64,000 bases of DNA from Aquipuribacter sp051216895 (GTDB lineage: Bacteria > Actinomycetota > Actinomycetes > Actinomycetales > JBBAYJ01), in the NCBI RefSeq assembly GCF_051216895.1, contig NZ_JBPKAO010000003.1:1-64000 (forward strand), in the 5' to 3' direction. The notes under the pieces were generated by a model. It was not told the DNA's origin. It saw only the letters and a program-made list of their open reading frames with translations, and did no database searches. The position numbers and the translations under genes were made by a program. Of the stretch, positions 33,009-41,871 are shown piece by piece (position 1 is the first letter of the stretch; each line of letters starts with the position of its first letter).

Positions 33009-34427
33009 TCAGCCCTCGCGGGCCACCGTGTACATGGCCGCGCCGATCAGCTCGAGCGACACCTGCATCCGCTCCATCGAGATGTTGAGCGCCACCGTGT
33101 CCTCCGGGGAGTGGTACGGCGGCTCCAGCAGCGCCGGCGACTCCTCGCCCCGCCAGGAGAAGTTGGAGCTCGCGATGCCCCGCTCCTGGAACGACTGGTG
33201 GTCGCTCGCGCCACGGGTGGTGATGGGCGACAGGTGCGGCGAGTAGCCCAGCCGCTCGGCCGCCGCGATGACGGAGGTGTTGATGATGTTGGCGGAACCG
33301 TCCCAGGACAGGACCCAGTAGCGGGTCGCCGGGTCCCAGCTGGTCGCCACCATGTCGTTGTTGTAGACGCCGACCAGACGGTCGCGCTCGCTCTGGTCCA
33401 GCTGGGCGACGTGGTAGCGGGAGCCGATCAGGCCCTGCTCCTCCGAGCCCCACAGCGAGAACCGGATGTCGCGCTGGGTGGGCAGGGACCGCATCACCCG
33501 GGCCAGCTCGAGCGTCAGGGCGGTGCCGGAGCCGTCGTCGTTGGCGCCGGGAGCGCCGATGACCGAGTCGTAGTGGCCGCAGACCATGACGGCCTCGTTC
33601 TGGCCGGCGGGGGCGCCGCGACCGGCCCGGCTGGCCAGCACGTTCTGCGAGGTCAGCCCGCGGTAGGCCGTCGTGGCCACCGTGAGGGTGAGCGGGCCCG
33701 CGGCGGCCGCGGCCTGCAGCCGGGCCTTCTGCACCTGCGCGGAGCCCAGGACCGGGACCGCCACCGGGGTGCTGAGGGCGGGAGAGGAGGCCTGGGTCCG
33801 GCGGATGGGGTTGGGGTTGTCGGCGGGGAGCACGATGACGGCGACCGCGCCGCGGGACACCGCGAGCTGCACCCGCTGGGTCCGGGCGGCGGTTGTCGTC
33901 CCGGCGACCGTCTCGACCAGGGCGACGGCCCCGGTCAGCTCACCCTGGCTGCCGTCGCCGGCGAGGACGGCCGGCCCGGTCACGCTGACGTCGAGCGCCC
34001 CGAGCGGGGCAGCGCCCATCTGCCAGCAGATGCTCTGGTCGAGGACGGGGTCGCCGTCGACCTCGGCGAGGAACTTGTCGGCGACGGGGAAGGTCTCCAG
34101 CTCGACGTCGTAGCCGTAGCCGTCCAGCACGGCGGCCATGTACTCCGCGGCGGCGCGCTCGGACGGGGTGCCACCGATGCGAGGGCCGATCCCCTCGGAC
34201 AGCTCGAGGATGTGGTCCACGGCCAGCTCGGCCTGGACGCGGCCGACGACGACGCGGTCGCGGGCGGTGAGGCGGGGCGAGCGGGTGCTGCCCGGGCGGG
34301 CGGCGTCGACCGCCCAGGCCGGGGCGGCCAGCAGGGTGCCGGCGGTGGCAGCGGTGCCACCGATCGCGGCGAGGGCAGCCCGACGCGAGACCTGGTGGGC
34401 CGCGGCGAGCGAGGTGGGACGGATCAT
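33009..34427 (-). CDS. Tat-exported M28-family aminopeptidase
   Basis: A 472-residue zinc peptidase. The signal peptide has a twin-arginine motif (QVSRRAALA, Arg15-Arg16) and a cleavage site after AWA39. A PA-like insert follows (about 130-260). The catalytic domain shows GHYDSV (zinc His and catalytic Asp), GANDDGSG (bridging Asp), WGSEEQGLIGS (Glu-Glu), YNNDMV and a late PYHSPEDT histidine, i.e. the complete di-zinc set. ATG 34427 is preferred to 34433 because GGAGG sits 8 nt before it. Likely a secreted leucyl-type aminopeptidase. It diverges from gluA with 187 bp between. Confidence 0.9.
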   Translation of the reverse strand: MIRPTSLAAAHQVSRRAALAAIGGTAATAGTLLAAPAWAVDAARPGSTRSPRLTARDRVVVGRVQAELAVDHILELSEGIGPRIGGTPSERAAAEYMAAVLDGYGYDVELETFPVADKFLAEVDGDPVLDQSICWQMGAAPLGALDVSVTGPAVLAGDGSQGELTGAVALVETVAGTTTAARTQRVQLAVSRGAVAVIVLPADNPNPIRRTQASSPALSTPVAVPVLGSAQVQKARLQAAAAAGPLTLTVATTAYRGLTSQNVLASRAGRGAPAGQNEAVMVCGHYDSVIGAPGANDDGSGTALTLELARVMRSLPTQRDIRFSLWGSEEQGLIGSRYHVAQLDQSERDRLVGVYNNDMVATSWDPATRYWVLSWDGSANIINTSVIAAAERLGYSPHLSPITTRGASDHQSFQERGIASSNFSWRGEESPALLEPPYHSPEDTVALNISMERMQVSLELIGAAMYTVAREG

Positions 34428-34510
34428 GGTCATGACCTCCGGTTGATGACGGTGGCCGAACCGTATGACCCGGTATGCACTCGTCACAATAGGCGGGTCC
34501 AGGTCTGCGG

Positions 34511-34555
34511 GTCGTGACCTCGGGTGTTACGACCCGGGGCACGACAGGTCACGAC
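34511..34555. promoter_or_regulatory. Long inverted repeat in the M28/gluA divergent promoter
   Basis: GTCGTGACCT (34511-34520) and AGGTCACGAC (34546-34555) form a perfect 10-bp inverted repeat 25 bp apart; a related TTACGACC lies between them. The site is 60 bp upstream of gluA and 84 bp from the M28 start. It could bind a dimeric regulator of either gene. Confidence 0.45.
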
Positions 34556-34614
34556 TCGGCAACGGCCCGGCTCGCCGTGGCTGTCCGGGCCTGATCCGGT
34601 CTAGGTTGCCCGTC

Positions 34615-35373
34615 ATGCCGGTTCAGCGGGCCCCCGGGTCACCCCTCGTCGTGATGGACAAGGTCAACAAGCACTTCGGCGACCTCCACGTCCTGAAGGA
34701 CATCGAGATGACCGTCCAGCAGGGCGAGGTCGTCGTGGTGATCGGGCCCTCCGGCTCGGGCAAGTCGACGCTCTGCCGGACGATCAACCGGTTGGAGACC
34801 TACGAGTCCGGCCGGATCACGATCGACGGGCAGGACCTGCCGGACGAGGGCAAGGAGCTGGCCCGGCTGCGCGCCGACGTCGGCATGGTGTTCCAGTCCT
34901 TCAACCTGTTCGCCCACAAGACGGTCCTGGAGAACGTGACGCTGGGTCCCATCAAGGTGCGCAAGATGAAGAAGTCCGAGGCCGACCAGCTGGGCAAGCA
35001 GCTGCTGGAGCGCGTCGGCGTGTCGGACCAGGCCGAGAAGTACCCGGCCCAGCTGTCCGGTGGCCAGCAGCAGCGCGTCGCGATCGCCCGCGCCCTGGCG
35101 ATGAAGCCCAAGGTCATGCTCTTCGACGAGCCCACGTCCGCCCTCGACCCCGAGATGATCAACGAGGTCCTCGACGTCATGACGTCGTTGGCCAAGGACG
35201 GCATGACGATGATCGTCGTCACCCACGAGATGGGCTTCGCCCGCAAGGCGGCCAACCGCGTGGTGTTCATGTCCGACGGCGAGATCGTCGAGGAAGCCGT
35301 GCCGGAGACGTTCTTCACCGCCCCGACGTCCGCGCGGGCCAAGGACTTCCTGTCCAAGATCCTCACCCACTGA
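34615..35373 (+). CDS. gluA: Glutamate ABC transporter ATP-binding protein
   Basis: A 252-residue polar-amino-acid ABC ATPase. Walker A is GPSGSGKS (44-51), the Q-loop VFQSFNLF, signature LSGGQQQR, Walker B VMLFDEPTSALDP, and the H-loop VTHEMGFAR. It energises GluC/GluD. With the binding protein and two permeases that follow it forms gluABCD, the order known in Corynebacterium and Streptomyces. ATG 34615 has a weak ribosome site; ATG 34654 (MDKVNKHFGD) is a reasonable alternative start that would leave the family core intact. Confidence 0.93.
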   Translation: MPVQRAPGSPLVVMDKVNKHFGDLHVLKDIEMTVQQGEVVVVIGPSGSGKSTLCRTINRLETYESGRITIDGQDLPDEGKELARLRADVGMVFQSFNLFAHKTVLENVTLGPIKVRKMKKSEADQLGKQLLERVGVSDQAEKYPAQLSGGQQQRVAIARALAMKPKVMLFDEPTSALDPEMINEVLDVMTSLAKDGMTMIVVTHEMGFARKAANRVVFMSDGEIVEEAVPETFFTAPTSARAKDFLSKILTH

Positions 35374-35435
35374 CCACCCGAACCACCTGGTGCGCCCGTC
35401 CGGGGCGCACCGCTACATCCCCGGGAGGGACCCAT

Positions 35436-36371
35436 ATGAAGACACGTCGACTGATGACGGGCGTGGCGCTGCTCAGCTCCGCCGCCCTCGTCCTCGCTGC
35501 CTGCGGCGGCGACACGGACGCCGAGGACACCACTGCGACCGACGCCGGCGCGGACGCGGGCGCCGAGGAGACCACCGAGGCCGGCGGCACCGGCGAGTTC
35601 GCCGAGGGAACGACCATGGCCGAGCTGGCCGAGGCCGGCACCATCCGCATCGGCACCAAGTTCGACCAGCCCGGCTTCGGCCTGGCCAACCTCGACGGCG
35701 TGCCCGAGGGCTTCGACGTCGAGATCGCCAAGATCATCGCCACCGAGCTCGGCATCGGCGACGACGGCATCGAGTACATCGAGACCCCGTCGGCCATCCG
35801 CGAGGAGGTCCTCATCAACGACCAGGTCGACCTGGTCGCCGCGACCTACACCATCAACGACGAGCGGGCCGAGCGCATCGACTTCGCCGGGCCGTACTAC
35901 GTGGCCGGTCAGGCCCTCATGGTCCGGGTCGAGGACGCCGCGACCGTCACGTCGCCCGACGACCTGGGTGACGAGTCCATCCGCGTCTGCTCCGTCGACG
36001 GCTCCACCCCGTCGGAGACGATCCGCGAGTACCTCGCGACCGAGAACCAGCTCACCCTGTTCGAGACCTACTCCGAGTGCGCGGACTCCATGCGCAACAA
36101 CCAGGTCGACGTCGTGACCACCGACAACGTCATCCTGCTCGGCCTGGTCGACGCCTCCGAGGGCGCGTTCACCCTGGTGGGCGAGGCGTTCACCGAGGAG
36201 CCCTACGGCATCGGCGTCCAGAACGAGGACGTCGAGTTCTGCCAGTTCATCAACGACACCCTCGAGGCAGCCAACGAGGACGGCCGCTACCTCGAGGCGT
36301 GGGACTCCACCGCCGGTGGCATCGCGGGCGCCGAGGCCCCCGAGTTCCCGGAGCTCCAGCCCTGCGAGTGA
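35436..36371 (+). CDS. gluB: Glutamate-binding lipoprotein of the ABC transporter
   Basis: A 311-residue periplasmic-type binding protein anchored as a lipoprotein: signal peptide with lipobox LAAC (Cys23), then an acidic Thr/Ala linker, then the SBP_bac_3 domain from GTIRIGTKFDQPGFG, with GVPEGFDVEIAK and DLVAATYTINDERAERIDF. The Cys pair in VCSVDGS and YSECADS recalls the disulphide of GluB-type proteins. A GGGAGGGACC ribosome site precedes ATG 35436. A hairpin after the stop could stabilise the gluAB part of the message. Confidence 0.93.
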   Translation: MKTRRLMTGVALLSSAALVLAACGGDTDAEDTTATDAGADAGAEETTEAGGTGEFAEGTTMAELAEAGTIRIGTKFDQPGFGLANLDGVPEGFDVEIAKIIATELGIGDDGIEYIETPSAIREEVLINDQVDLVAATYTINDERAERIDFAGPYYVAGQALMVRVEDAATVTSPDDLGDESIRVCSVDGSTPSETIREYLATENQLTLFETYSECADSMRNNQVDVVTTDNVILLGLVDASEGAFTLVGEAFTEEPYGIGVQNEDVEFCQFINDTLEAANEDGRYLEAWDSTAGGIAGAEAPEFPELQPCE

Positions 36372-36378
36372 CCTGACG

Positions 36379-36409
36379 GTGCGGGCCCGGTCCACGACCG
36401 GGCCCGCAC
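36379..36409 (+). terminator. Intra-operon hairpin between gluB and gluC
   Basis: Perfect 13-bp arms GTGCGGGCCCGGT (36379-36391) and ACCGGGCCCGCAC (36397-36409) with a CCACG loop. It begins 7 bases after the gluB stop and lies 72 bp before gluC. It may act as a partial terminator or 3' stabiliser that raises binding protein over permease. Confidence 0.75.
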
Positions 36410-36481
36410 CCCGGTCCACCGGGCCCGCACCTGCTCGGCCCGCGCTCCTCCCCACCCCTTGACGACGAAGAGGACCACGAG

Positions 36482-37132
36482 ATGGACGTGCTGGTCGACA
36501 ACTTCGACCTGTTCGTGAGCGGTTTCCTCGGTTCGCTACGGCTGATCGCCTACTCGCTCGTCGGCTCGCTGGTGATCGGGACCGTCCTCGCGATGATGCG
36601 GGTGTCGCCCGTGGCCCCGCTGCGCCAGTTCGGTTCCGGCTACGTCTCCGTGGTCCGCAACAGCCCGCTCACCGTGATGCTGTTCTTCACCGCGTTCGTC
36701 CTCCCGGAGCTGGGCTTCAACCGCCCGTTCTTCCAGCTCGGGGTCATCGGCCTGTCCCTCTACACCGCGGCCTTCGTCTGCGAGGCCATCCGTTCCGGCA
36801 TCAACGCCGTGCCGGACGGGCAGGCCGAGGCCGCGCGCGCCATCGGCCTCACCTTCGGCCAGTCGTTGGGCTCCGTCGTCATGCCCCAGGCGCTGCGCAC
36901 GGTCGTCCCGCCGCTCGGCAGCGTCGTCATCGCCATGATGAAGAACTCGGCCATCGTCGGTGCGTTCGGCGTCGGCGGTGACCTGTACTCGGTGGGCAGC
37001 CGGCTGACCAGCGCACAAGGCTACGCCGCGCTGCCTGTCCTCACCGGCGTGTTGATCGGGTACCTCGCCATCACGCTGCCGACGGCCGCGATACTCAGCC
37101 GCATCGAGGAGAAGGTGGCGATCCTGCGATGA
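36482..37132 (+). CDS. gluC: Glutamate ABC transporter permease
   Basis: A 216-residue membrane permease of the HisMQ family, about five helices. It starts MDVLVDNFDLFVSGFLGSLR and carries the EAA loop IRSGINAVPDGQAEAARAIGLTFGQ (key EAxxAIGL), which contacts GluA. ATG 36482 follows a GACGACGAAGAGG leader. The stop overlaps gluD (ATGA). Confidence 0.93.
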   Translation: MDVLVDNFDLFVSGFLGSLRLIAYSLVGSLVIGTVLAMMRVSPVAPLRQFGSGYVSVVRNSPLTVMLFFTAFVLPELGFNRPFFQLGVIGLSLYTAAFVCEAIRSGINAVPDGQAEAARAIGLTFGQSLGSVVMPQALRTVVPPLGSVVIAMMKNSAIVGAFGVGGDLYSVGSRLTSAQGYAALPVLTGVLIGYLAITLPTAAILSRIEEKVAILR

Positions 37133-38040
37133 GCGCCGCACCGTCCGTCCTGTACGACACGCCCGGACCCAAGGCGCTGCGACGTCACCGGATCATCTCG
37201 GTCGTGTCCGTCCTGGTGTTCGTGGTCCTGCTGGCCCTGGCCGGGCTGCGGCTGAACGAGACCGGGCAGTTCGAGGCCGACCTCTGGGCTCCCCTGTACT
37301 GGCCCGGCGACGACCAGTTCCTGCAGGTGTGGGGGCAGCTACGCATCGGCATCCAGAACACCCTGCTCGCCGCCGCGCTCGCCATCGTGTTCAGCCTCGT
37401 CCTGGGCACCGTCCTGACCACCTTGCGCCTGCTGCTCGGCCGCTACTCCCGACTGCCGCTCGTCCTGGTTGCGGAGGTGCTCCGCGGGGCCCCGGTCGTC
37501 ATCCTCATCTTCTTCGCCGCGCGGGTGCTGCCCCAGTTCGGCGTCGACCTGTCGCAGATGTGGTACCTGGTCATCGGTCTGACGGCCTACAACTTCGTCG
37601 TGATCGGCGAGATCCTGCGCGCGGGGGTCGCCGCGCTGCCGCGCGGTCAGCGCGAGGCCGGGCTGTCCATCGGCCTGACGCCGCAGCAGACGGTGCTGCT
37701 CATCCAGATGCCGCAGTCGTTCCGGCTCATGCTGCCGGCGCTCATCAGCCAGCTGGTCGTCATCGTCAAGGACACCTCGCTGGCCGCCGTCGTCCTGATC
37801 GGCCCCCTGGAGCTGCTGAACGCCGGGCGGCGCATCGAGCGGTTCCTGGACAACCCGCTGCAGACGTACCTGCTGGTCGCACTGCTGTTCATCCTGATCA
37901 ACAGCCTGCTGGGTCGCCTGGCGACGTACACCGAACGCCGTCTCAGCGCCTCACGGGGCAGCAAGCCGGACGTGGACCAGAACCGCACCAGCACGATGGC
38001 AAACGTCGGCAACCCCGGGGGTGCGGGCGGCCTGGCCTGA
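37129..38040 (+). CDS. gluD: Glutamate ABC transporter permease
   Basis: A 303-residue second HisMQ-type permease, longer than GluC owing to an N-terminal extension with one extra helix (ISVVSVLVFVVLLALAG) and an extracytoplasmic loop, and a ~35-residue polar tail. The EAA loop is LRAGVAALPRGQREAGLSIGLTPQQ. It overlaps gluC by 4 bp. A small hairpin lies 36 bases past its stop; no gene follows before convergent recX. Confidence 0.93.
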   Translation: MSAAPSVLYDTPGPKALRRHRIISVVSVLVFVVLLALAGLRLNETGQFEADLWAPLYWPGDDQFLQVWGQLRIGIQNTLLAAALAIVFSLVLGTVLTTLRLLLGRYSRLPLVLVAEVLRGAPVVILIFFAARVLPQFGVDLSQMWYLVIGLTAYNFVVIGEILRAGVAALPRGQREAGLSIGLTPQQTVLLIQMPQSFRLMLPALISQLVVIVKDTSLAAVVLIGPLELLNAGRRIERFLDNPLQTYLLVALLFILINSLLGRLATYTERRLSASRGSKPDVDQNRTSTMANVGNPGGAGGLA

Positions 38041-38075
38041 ACCGCCCTGCCCTTCGGCGCCGCTCTGTTCTCCGA

Positions 38076-38091
38076 CGCAGCGCGGGCTGCG
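38076..38091. terminator. Possible short hairpin between gluD and recX
   Basis: 6-bp arms CGCAGC (38076-38081) and GCTGCG (38086-38091) with a GCGG loop lie between the convergent gluD and recX stops. The arms are short, so the call is weak. Confidence 0.35.
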
Positions 38092-38183
38092 GTGCACGCC
38101 GGACGGGCGCCACCTCCGGCGAGCACGAAGGGCCGACGGGGAGGCGCCAGTCGTGATCGGCGAATGTCGTCAGCGGTCCGTCA

Positions 38184-38753
38184 TCAGCAGTCGTCAGGCT
38201 CGACCTGCGTCCCTTCGTTCGCCAGCGCCTGCCGCACCACCTCGCCGGCCAGGCCGGGGCCGTAGCCCTTGCGGGCCAGCATCCCCATCAGCCGGTTGAC
38301 CCGTCGCGGGTACTCCAGGCCGCGACTGCTGGGCAGCTTGCGGGCGACCAGGGCCTCGGCGGCCGTGCGTTCGTCGTCGCCGTCCAGGGCGGACAGGGCC
38401 TCGTCGGCCTCGTCGGGCGGGACGCCCTTGCGGCGCATCTCGTCGGCGAGGGCCCGCCGCGACAGACCCTTGTCCCGATGACGCACCCGTACCCACTCCC
38501 GGGCGAAGTCCGCGTCGTCCACCAGGCCGACCTCGACGAAACGGTCCAGCACGGCGTCGGCCACGTCGGCCGGGACGTCCTTCGCCAGGATCGCCTCGTA
38601 CAGCTGGGCGCGGGTGCGCGGCCCGAACGACAGCCGACGCAGCACGACGGCGCGTGCCACGTCCATCGGCGACTCGGGCGAGGAGTCTCCGGCGGACGGG
38701 CGCGCGCCGTCGCGGTCTGTGGCCGAACGGGATCCCCTCGGGCGATGTGCCAC
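38184..38753 (-). CDS. recX: Recombination regulatory protein RecX
   Basis: A 189-residue RecX, which binds RecA filaments and limits their activity. Three-helix repeats are visible: VLRRLSFGPRTRAQLYEAIL, VLDRFVEVGLVDDADFAREWV and the RRKGVPPDEADEAL block. The N-terminal ~30 residues are low complexity. GTG 38753 is used. It lies 35 bp after recA in the same direction, so the two form the usual recA-recX operon under the SOS box at 39974. Confidence 0.94.
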   Translation of the reverse strand: MAHRPRGSRSATDRDGARPSAGDSSPESPMDVARAVVLRRLSFGPRTRAQLYEAILAKDVPADVADAVLDRFVEVGLVDDADFAREWVRVRHRDKGLSRRALADEMRRKGVPPDEADEALSALDGDDERTAAEALVARKLPSSRGLEYPRRVNRLMGMLARKGYGPGLAGEVVRQALANEGTQVEPDDC

Positions 38754-38788
38754 GGGAGGCGTTCAGCGGGTGAGAAGGGCGAACAGCA

Positions 38789-39841
38789 TCAGAACTCGAC
38801 CGCCGGCACCGCGGGGTCCGCCGGCTTGTCGACCTTGGGGCCGATGCCGAGCTTCTCCTTAATGCGCTTCTCGATCTCGTCGGCCAGGTCGGGGTTGTCG
38901 CGCAGGAACGCGCGGGCGTTCTCCTTGCCCTGGCCGAGCTGGTCGCCCTCGTAGGTGTACCAGGCGCCCGCCTTGCGCACGAAGCCCTGCTCGACCCCCA
39001 TGTCGATGAGGCCACCCTCGCGGCTGATGCCGGTGCCGTAGATGATGTCGAACTCGGCGATCTTGAACGGGGCGGCCAGCTTGTTCTTGGCGACCTTGCA
39101 CTTGGTCCGGTTGCCGACGATCTCGGTGCCGTCCTTCAGCGCCTCGATGCGACGGACGTCCAGCCGCACGGAGGAGTAGAACTTCAGCGCCTTGCCGCCC
39201 GTGGTGGTCTCGGGCGAGCCGAACATGACGCCGATCTTCTCGCGCAGCTGGTTGATGAAGATCGCCGTGGTCCGGGACTGGCTCAGCGCACCGGTGATCT
39301 TGCGCAGGGCCTGCGACATCAGCCGGGCCTGAAGACCGACGTGGCTGTCGCCCATCTCGCCCTCGATCTCGGCCCGGGGCACGAGGGCCGCGACGGAGTC
39401 GATGACGATGATGTCGAGCGCACCCGAGCGGATCAGCATGTCGGTGATCTCGAGGGCCTGCTCACCGGTGTCCGGCTGGGAGACCAGCAGGGCGTCGGTG
39501 TCCACGCCCAGGGCGCGGGCGTAGTCCGGGTCGAGCGCGTGCTCCGCGTCGACGAAGGCGGCGATGCCACCGGCCTTCTGCGCGTTGGCCACCGCGTGCA
39601 GGGCCACCGTCGTCTTACCGCTGGACTCCGGGCCGTACACCTCGACGATGCGGCCGCGGGGCAGCCCGCCGATGCCGAGGGCGATGTCGAGCGCGATGGA
39701 GCCCGTCGGGATGACGTCGATCGGGGCGCGGGCCTCGTCACCGAGACGCATCACGGAGCCCTTGCCGTACTGCTTGTCGATCTGGGCGAGCGCGGTCGCG
39801 AGCGACTTCTCTCGATCGCCGTTGATGGCTGGAGCGGGCAT
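38789..39841 (-). CDS. recA: Recombinase RecA
   Basis: A 350-residue RecA with Walker A GPESSGKT (70-77), VDAEHALDP, the L2/L1 loop regions around EGEMGDSHVGLQARLMSQALRK (key GDSHVG) and a NQLREKIGVMFGSPETTTGG block. It is intein-free, unlike some mycobacterial RecA. It catalyses strand exchange and activates LexA self-cleavage. ATG 39841 follows a GAGGTGACCAG ribosome site. An SOS box lies 133 bp upstream. Confidence 0.99.
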   Translation of the reverse strand: MPAPAINGDREKSLATALAQIDKQYGKGSVMRLGDEARAPIDVIPTGSIALDIALGIGGLPRGRIVEVYGPESSGKTTVALHAVANAQKAGGIAAFVDAEHALDPDYARALGVDTDALLVSQPDTGEQALEITDMLIRSGALDIIVIDSVAALVPRAEIEGEMGDSHVGLQARLMSQALRKITGALSQSRTTAIFINQLREKIGVMFGSPETTTGGKALKFYSSVRLDVRRIEALKDGTEIVGNRTKCKVAKNKLAAPFKIAEFDIIYGTGISREGGLIDMGVEQGFVRKAGAWYTYEGDQLGQGKENARAFLRDNPDLADEIEKRIKEKLGIGPKVDKPADPAVPAVEF

Positions 39842-39973
39842 CTGGTCACCTCGTACGGGTCGTCTGTTGGCCACGGAGGAGACGCTAGGCACCTCCCCCG
39901 ACAGAACGTCCGGCGCCTCGCCGAGCTGTGGAGGGCGAGGCACCTCGCGTCCTGTGGACACACGGACAGTAGC

Positions 39974-39989
39974 CCGAACACGTGTTCGA
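39974..39989 (-). promoter_or_regulatory. SOS (LexA) box upstream of recA
   Basis: CCGAACACGTGTTCGA matches TCGAAC-N4-GTTCGA with one mismatch at the first base and has a fully palindromic 14-bp core. The rest of the 39842-40083 gap, 242 bp, holds no gene and forms the recA leader. Confidence 0.9.
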
Positions 39990-40083
39990 CACGGGACGAC
40001 ACGCGGGCGGCGTGTCGGGACGTGTCGGCCGTGGCCGCCGGACCGCCGCCGCGGGGGGTGCCGTCGCGTCGAGGGGCCCGGGG

Positions 40084-40920
40084 TCAGCGGAGGAGGAGGG
40101 TGCGCAGGCGCCGCTCGGTGACGGCGACGCCCAGCAGGCCGAGCGCCACCAGGACGCCGACGTGGACCAGCAGGTGGGGACCGACCTCGGCCAGCATCAC
40201 CCCGCGGACCAGGGCCACCCCGTGGTAGAGCGGGGACACCTGCACCAGCCACGCCACCTGCTCCGGGTAGGTGCTCACCGGGTAGAAGGTCGCCGAGAAC
40301 AGGAACAGCGGCACGATCGCCAGCTGGACGAGGTCGAGGTCCTGCCAGCTGCGCATCCAGGTGGTCACCGCCATGCCGATGCTGGCGAAGGCCCAGCCGA
40401 TGAGCAGGGCCGACGGCAGCGCCAGCAGCGCCCAGGGCGTCCGCACCAGCCCGGCCAGCGCCATGACCAGGAAGAACGCCCCCGCGTACAGGCTGCCGCG
40501 GATCAGCGCCCAGGCGATCTCGCCCGTCGCGACGTCACGTGGGCCCAGCGGCGTGGCCAGGACGGAGTCGTACAGCCGGGAGTACCGCAGCTTGAAGAAC
40601 ACGTTGAACGTGGAGTCGTACACCGCGCCGTTCATGGCCGAGGCCGCCATCAGCGCGGGCGCCACGAACAGGGCGTAGGAGACCGTCCGGCCGGAGTCGG
40701 TGGTGACGTCGCCCACCAGCGACCCCAGCCCGATGCCGAGGCCGAACAGGTACATCACGGGCTCGACGAACCCGGACAGCAGCAGCAGCCACGCCCGGCG
40801 GTAGGCGCGCATGTTGCGCTCCACCAGGCTCATCGGCCGCGAGACCGGTCCCGCCGGCAGCAGCCGGCCCAGCAGCCCGTAGGCGGGGACCACCTCCGAC
40901 CCGGCCGTGCCCCGGCTCAC
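40084..40920 (-). CDS. ABC-2 type exporter permease (second of pair)
   Basis: A 278-residue ABC-2 membrane protein, about six helices, with NMRAYRRAWLLLLSGFVEPVMYLFGLGIGLG at the N-terminus (key FVEP-x-MYLF-x-GIGLG) and a C-terminal LFSATFYPVSTYP segment typical of NodJ/DrrB. GTG 40920 overlaps the stop of the first permease gene (GTGA). The matching ATPase is probably the NodI/DrrA-like protein at 42946-43917. The exported compound is unknown. Confidence 0.85.
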   Translation of the reverse strand: MSRGTAGSEVVPAYGLLGRLLPAGPVSRPMSLVERNMRAYRRAWLLLLSGFVEPVMYLFGLGIGLGSLVGDVTTDSGRTVSYALFVAPALMAASAMNGAVYDSTFNVFFKLRYSRLYDSVLATPLGPRDVATGEIAWALIRGSLYAGAFFLVMALAGLVRTPWALLALPSALLIGWAFASIGMAVTTWMRSWQDLDLVQLAIVPLFLFSATFYPVSTYPEQVAWLVQVSPLYHGVALVRGVMLAEVGPHLLVHVGVLVALGLLGVAVTERRLRTLLLR

Positions 40921-41729
40921 GACAACCTCCGTGTGTAGGTCCGGACGGCCACGGCGAGCCCGCCCAGGGCGAGCAGCAGCAGGTAGGCCACGTGACCGGC
41001 CACGGCCGGCGGGCCGAGGTCGGTGCCCAGGGACGCGGCCCGGGTCAGCTCCACGCCGTGGAACAGCGGGGTCGCCCACACCACCGGCTGCACCCAGGTG
41101 GGCAGGTCGGACACGGGGAAGAAGACCCCGGCGAACAGGAACATCGGGATGATGGCGAAGCGCAGCAGCAGCGCGAAGGACGTGTCGTTGTCGGTGGTGG
41201 CGGCGAAGGCGGCGACCGGGGCGGCGAAGGCCATCCCGCACAGCACGGCCGCGGGCACCGCCCAGACCGCGCTGGGCCACTGGACGAGCCCGAAGGCGAC
41301 CATGACGAGCCAGAACGGCACCACGCTCACCACGAGTCGCAGCAGCATGAAGACGAGGTGGCCGAGCAGGACGTCGGTCACCCGCAGCGGGGTCGCCAGC
41401 TGCGCGTGGTACTGCCGCTGCCACTTGATGGCCCCGAGCACGGGCCAGGACGCCTCGCCGAACGCCGACTGCATGGCCGACGCCGCCAGGACCCCGGCTG
41501 CGACGTAGGCCGCGTAGGGCACGGCCCCCGGGGCGTTGCCGCTGTCGTCGACCAGCGTGCCCAGGCCGAAGCCGAGCCCGAGCAGGTACAGGACGGGCTC
41601 CAGGACCGAGCGCAGCACCAGGGTGCGCCACCACCGGCGGGCCACCACGAACCAGGACCAGGACGCCCGCCACCAGAGGAACCGGGTCGGGTGCGGCGGC
41701 GCGATCGCGGGACGGGTCTGCGGTGCCAC
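40917..41729 (-). CDS. ABC-2 type exporter permease (first of pair)
   Basis: A 270-residue NodJ/DrrB-like membrane protein, clearly paralogous to its neighbour: LRSVLEPVLYLLGLGFGLGTLV, then the LFAGVFFPVSDLP segment and final VRTYTRRL. GTG 41729. Together with the overlapping second permease and the ATPase further along the same strand it should make one exporter. Its start is 142 bp from the divergent siderophore-binding gene, whose iron box could also affect this promoter. Confidence 0.85.
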   Translation of the reverse strand: MAPQTRPAIAPPHPTRFLWWRASWSWFVVARRWWRTLVLRSVLEPVLYLLGLGFGLGTLVDDSGNAPGAVPYAAYVAAGVLAASAMQSAFGEASWPVLGAIKWQRQYHAQLATPLRVTDVLLGHLVFMLLRLVVSVVPFWLVMVAFGLVQWPSAVWAVPAAVLCGMAFAAPVAAFAATTDNDTSFALLLRFAIIPMFLFAGVFFPVSDLPTWVQPVVWATPLFHGVELTRAASLGTDLGPPAVAGHVAYLLLLALGGLAVAVRTYTRRLS

Positions 41730-41821
41730 CTGACCTCCCCCGAGCCGCGCGCGGGGACCCTCTCGGTCGCCCGGCGTCGTGACAGTACCCGGGCTCGGTG
41801 CCGGTCACGGGAGCGCTGAAG

Positions 41822-41840
41822 TCAGGTTAGGCTCTCCTTG
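41822..41840. promoter_or_regulatory. DtxR/IdeR-like iron box
   Basis: TCAGGTTAGGCTCTCCTTG agrees with the iron-box consensus TTAGGTTAGGCTAACCTAA at 14 of 19 positions, including an unbroken AGGTTAGGCT left half. It lies 31 bp before the start of the siderophore-binding lipoprotein, fitting repression when iron is plentiful, and 92 bp from the divergent ABC-2 operon. Confidence 0.75.
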
Positions 41841-41871
41841 CTTTATTCCTCCACACGCCAAGGATCAATTC

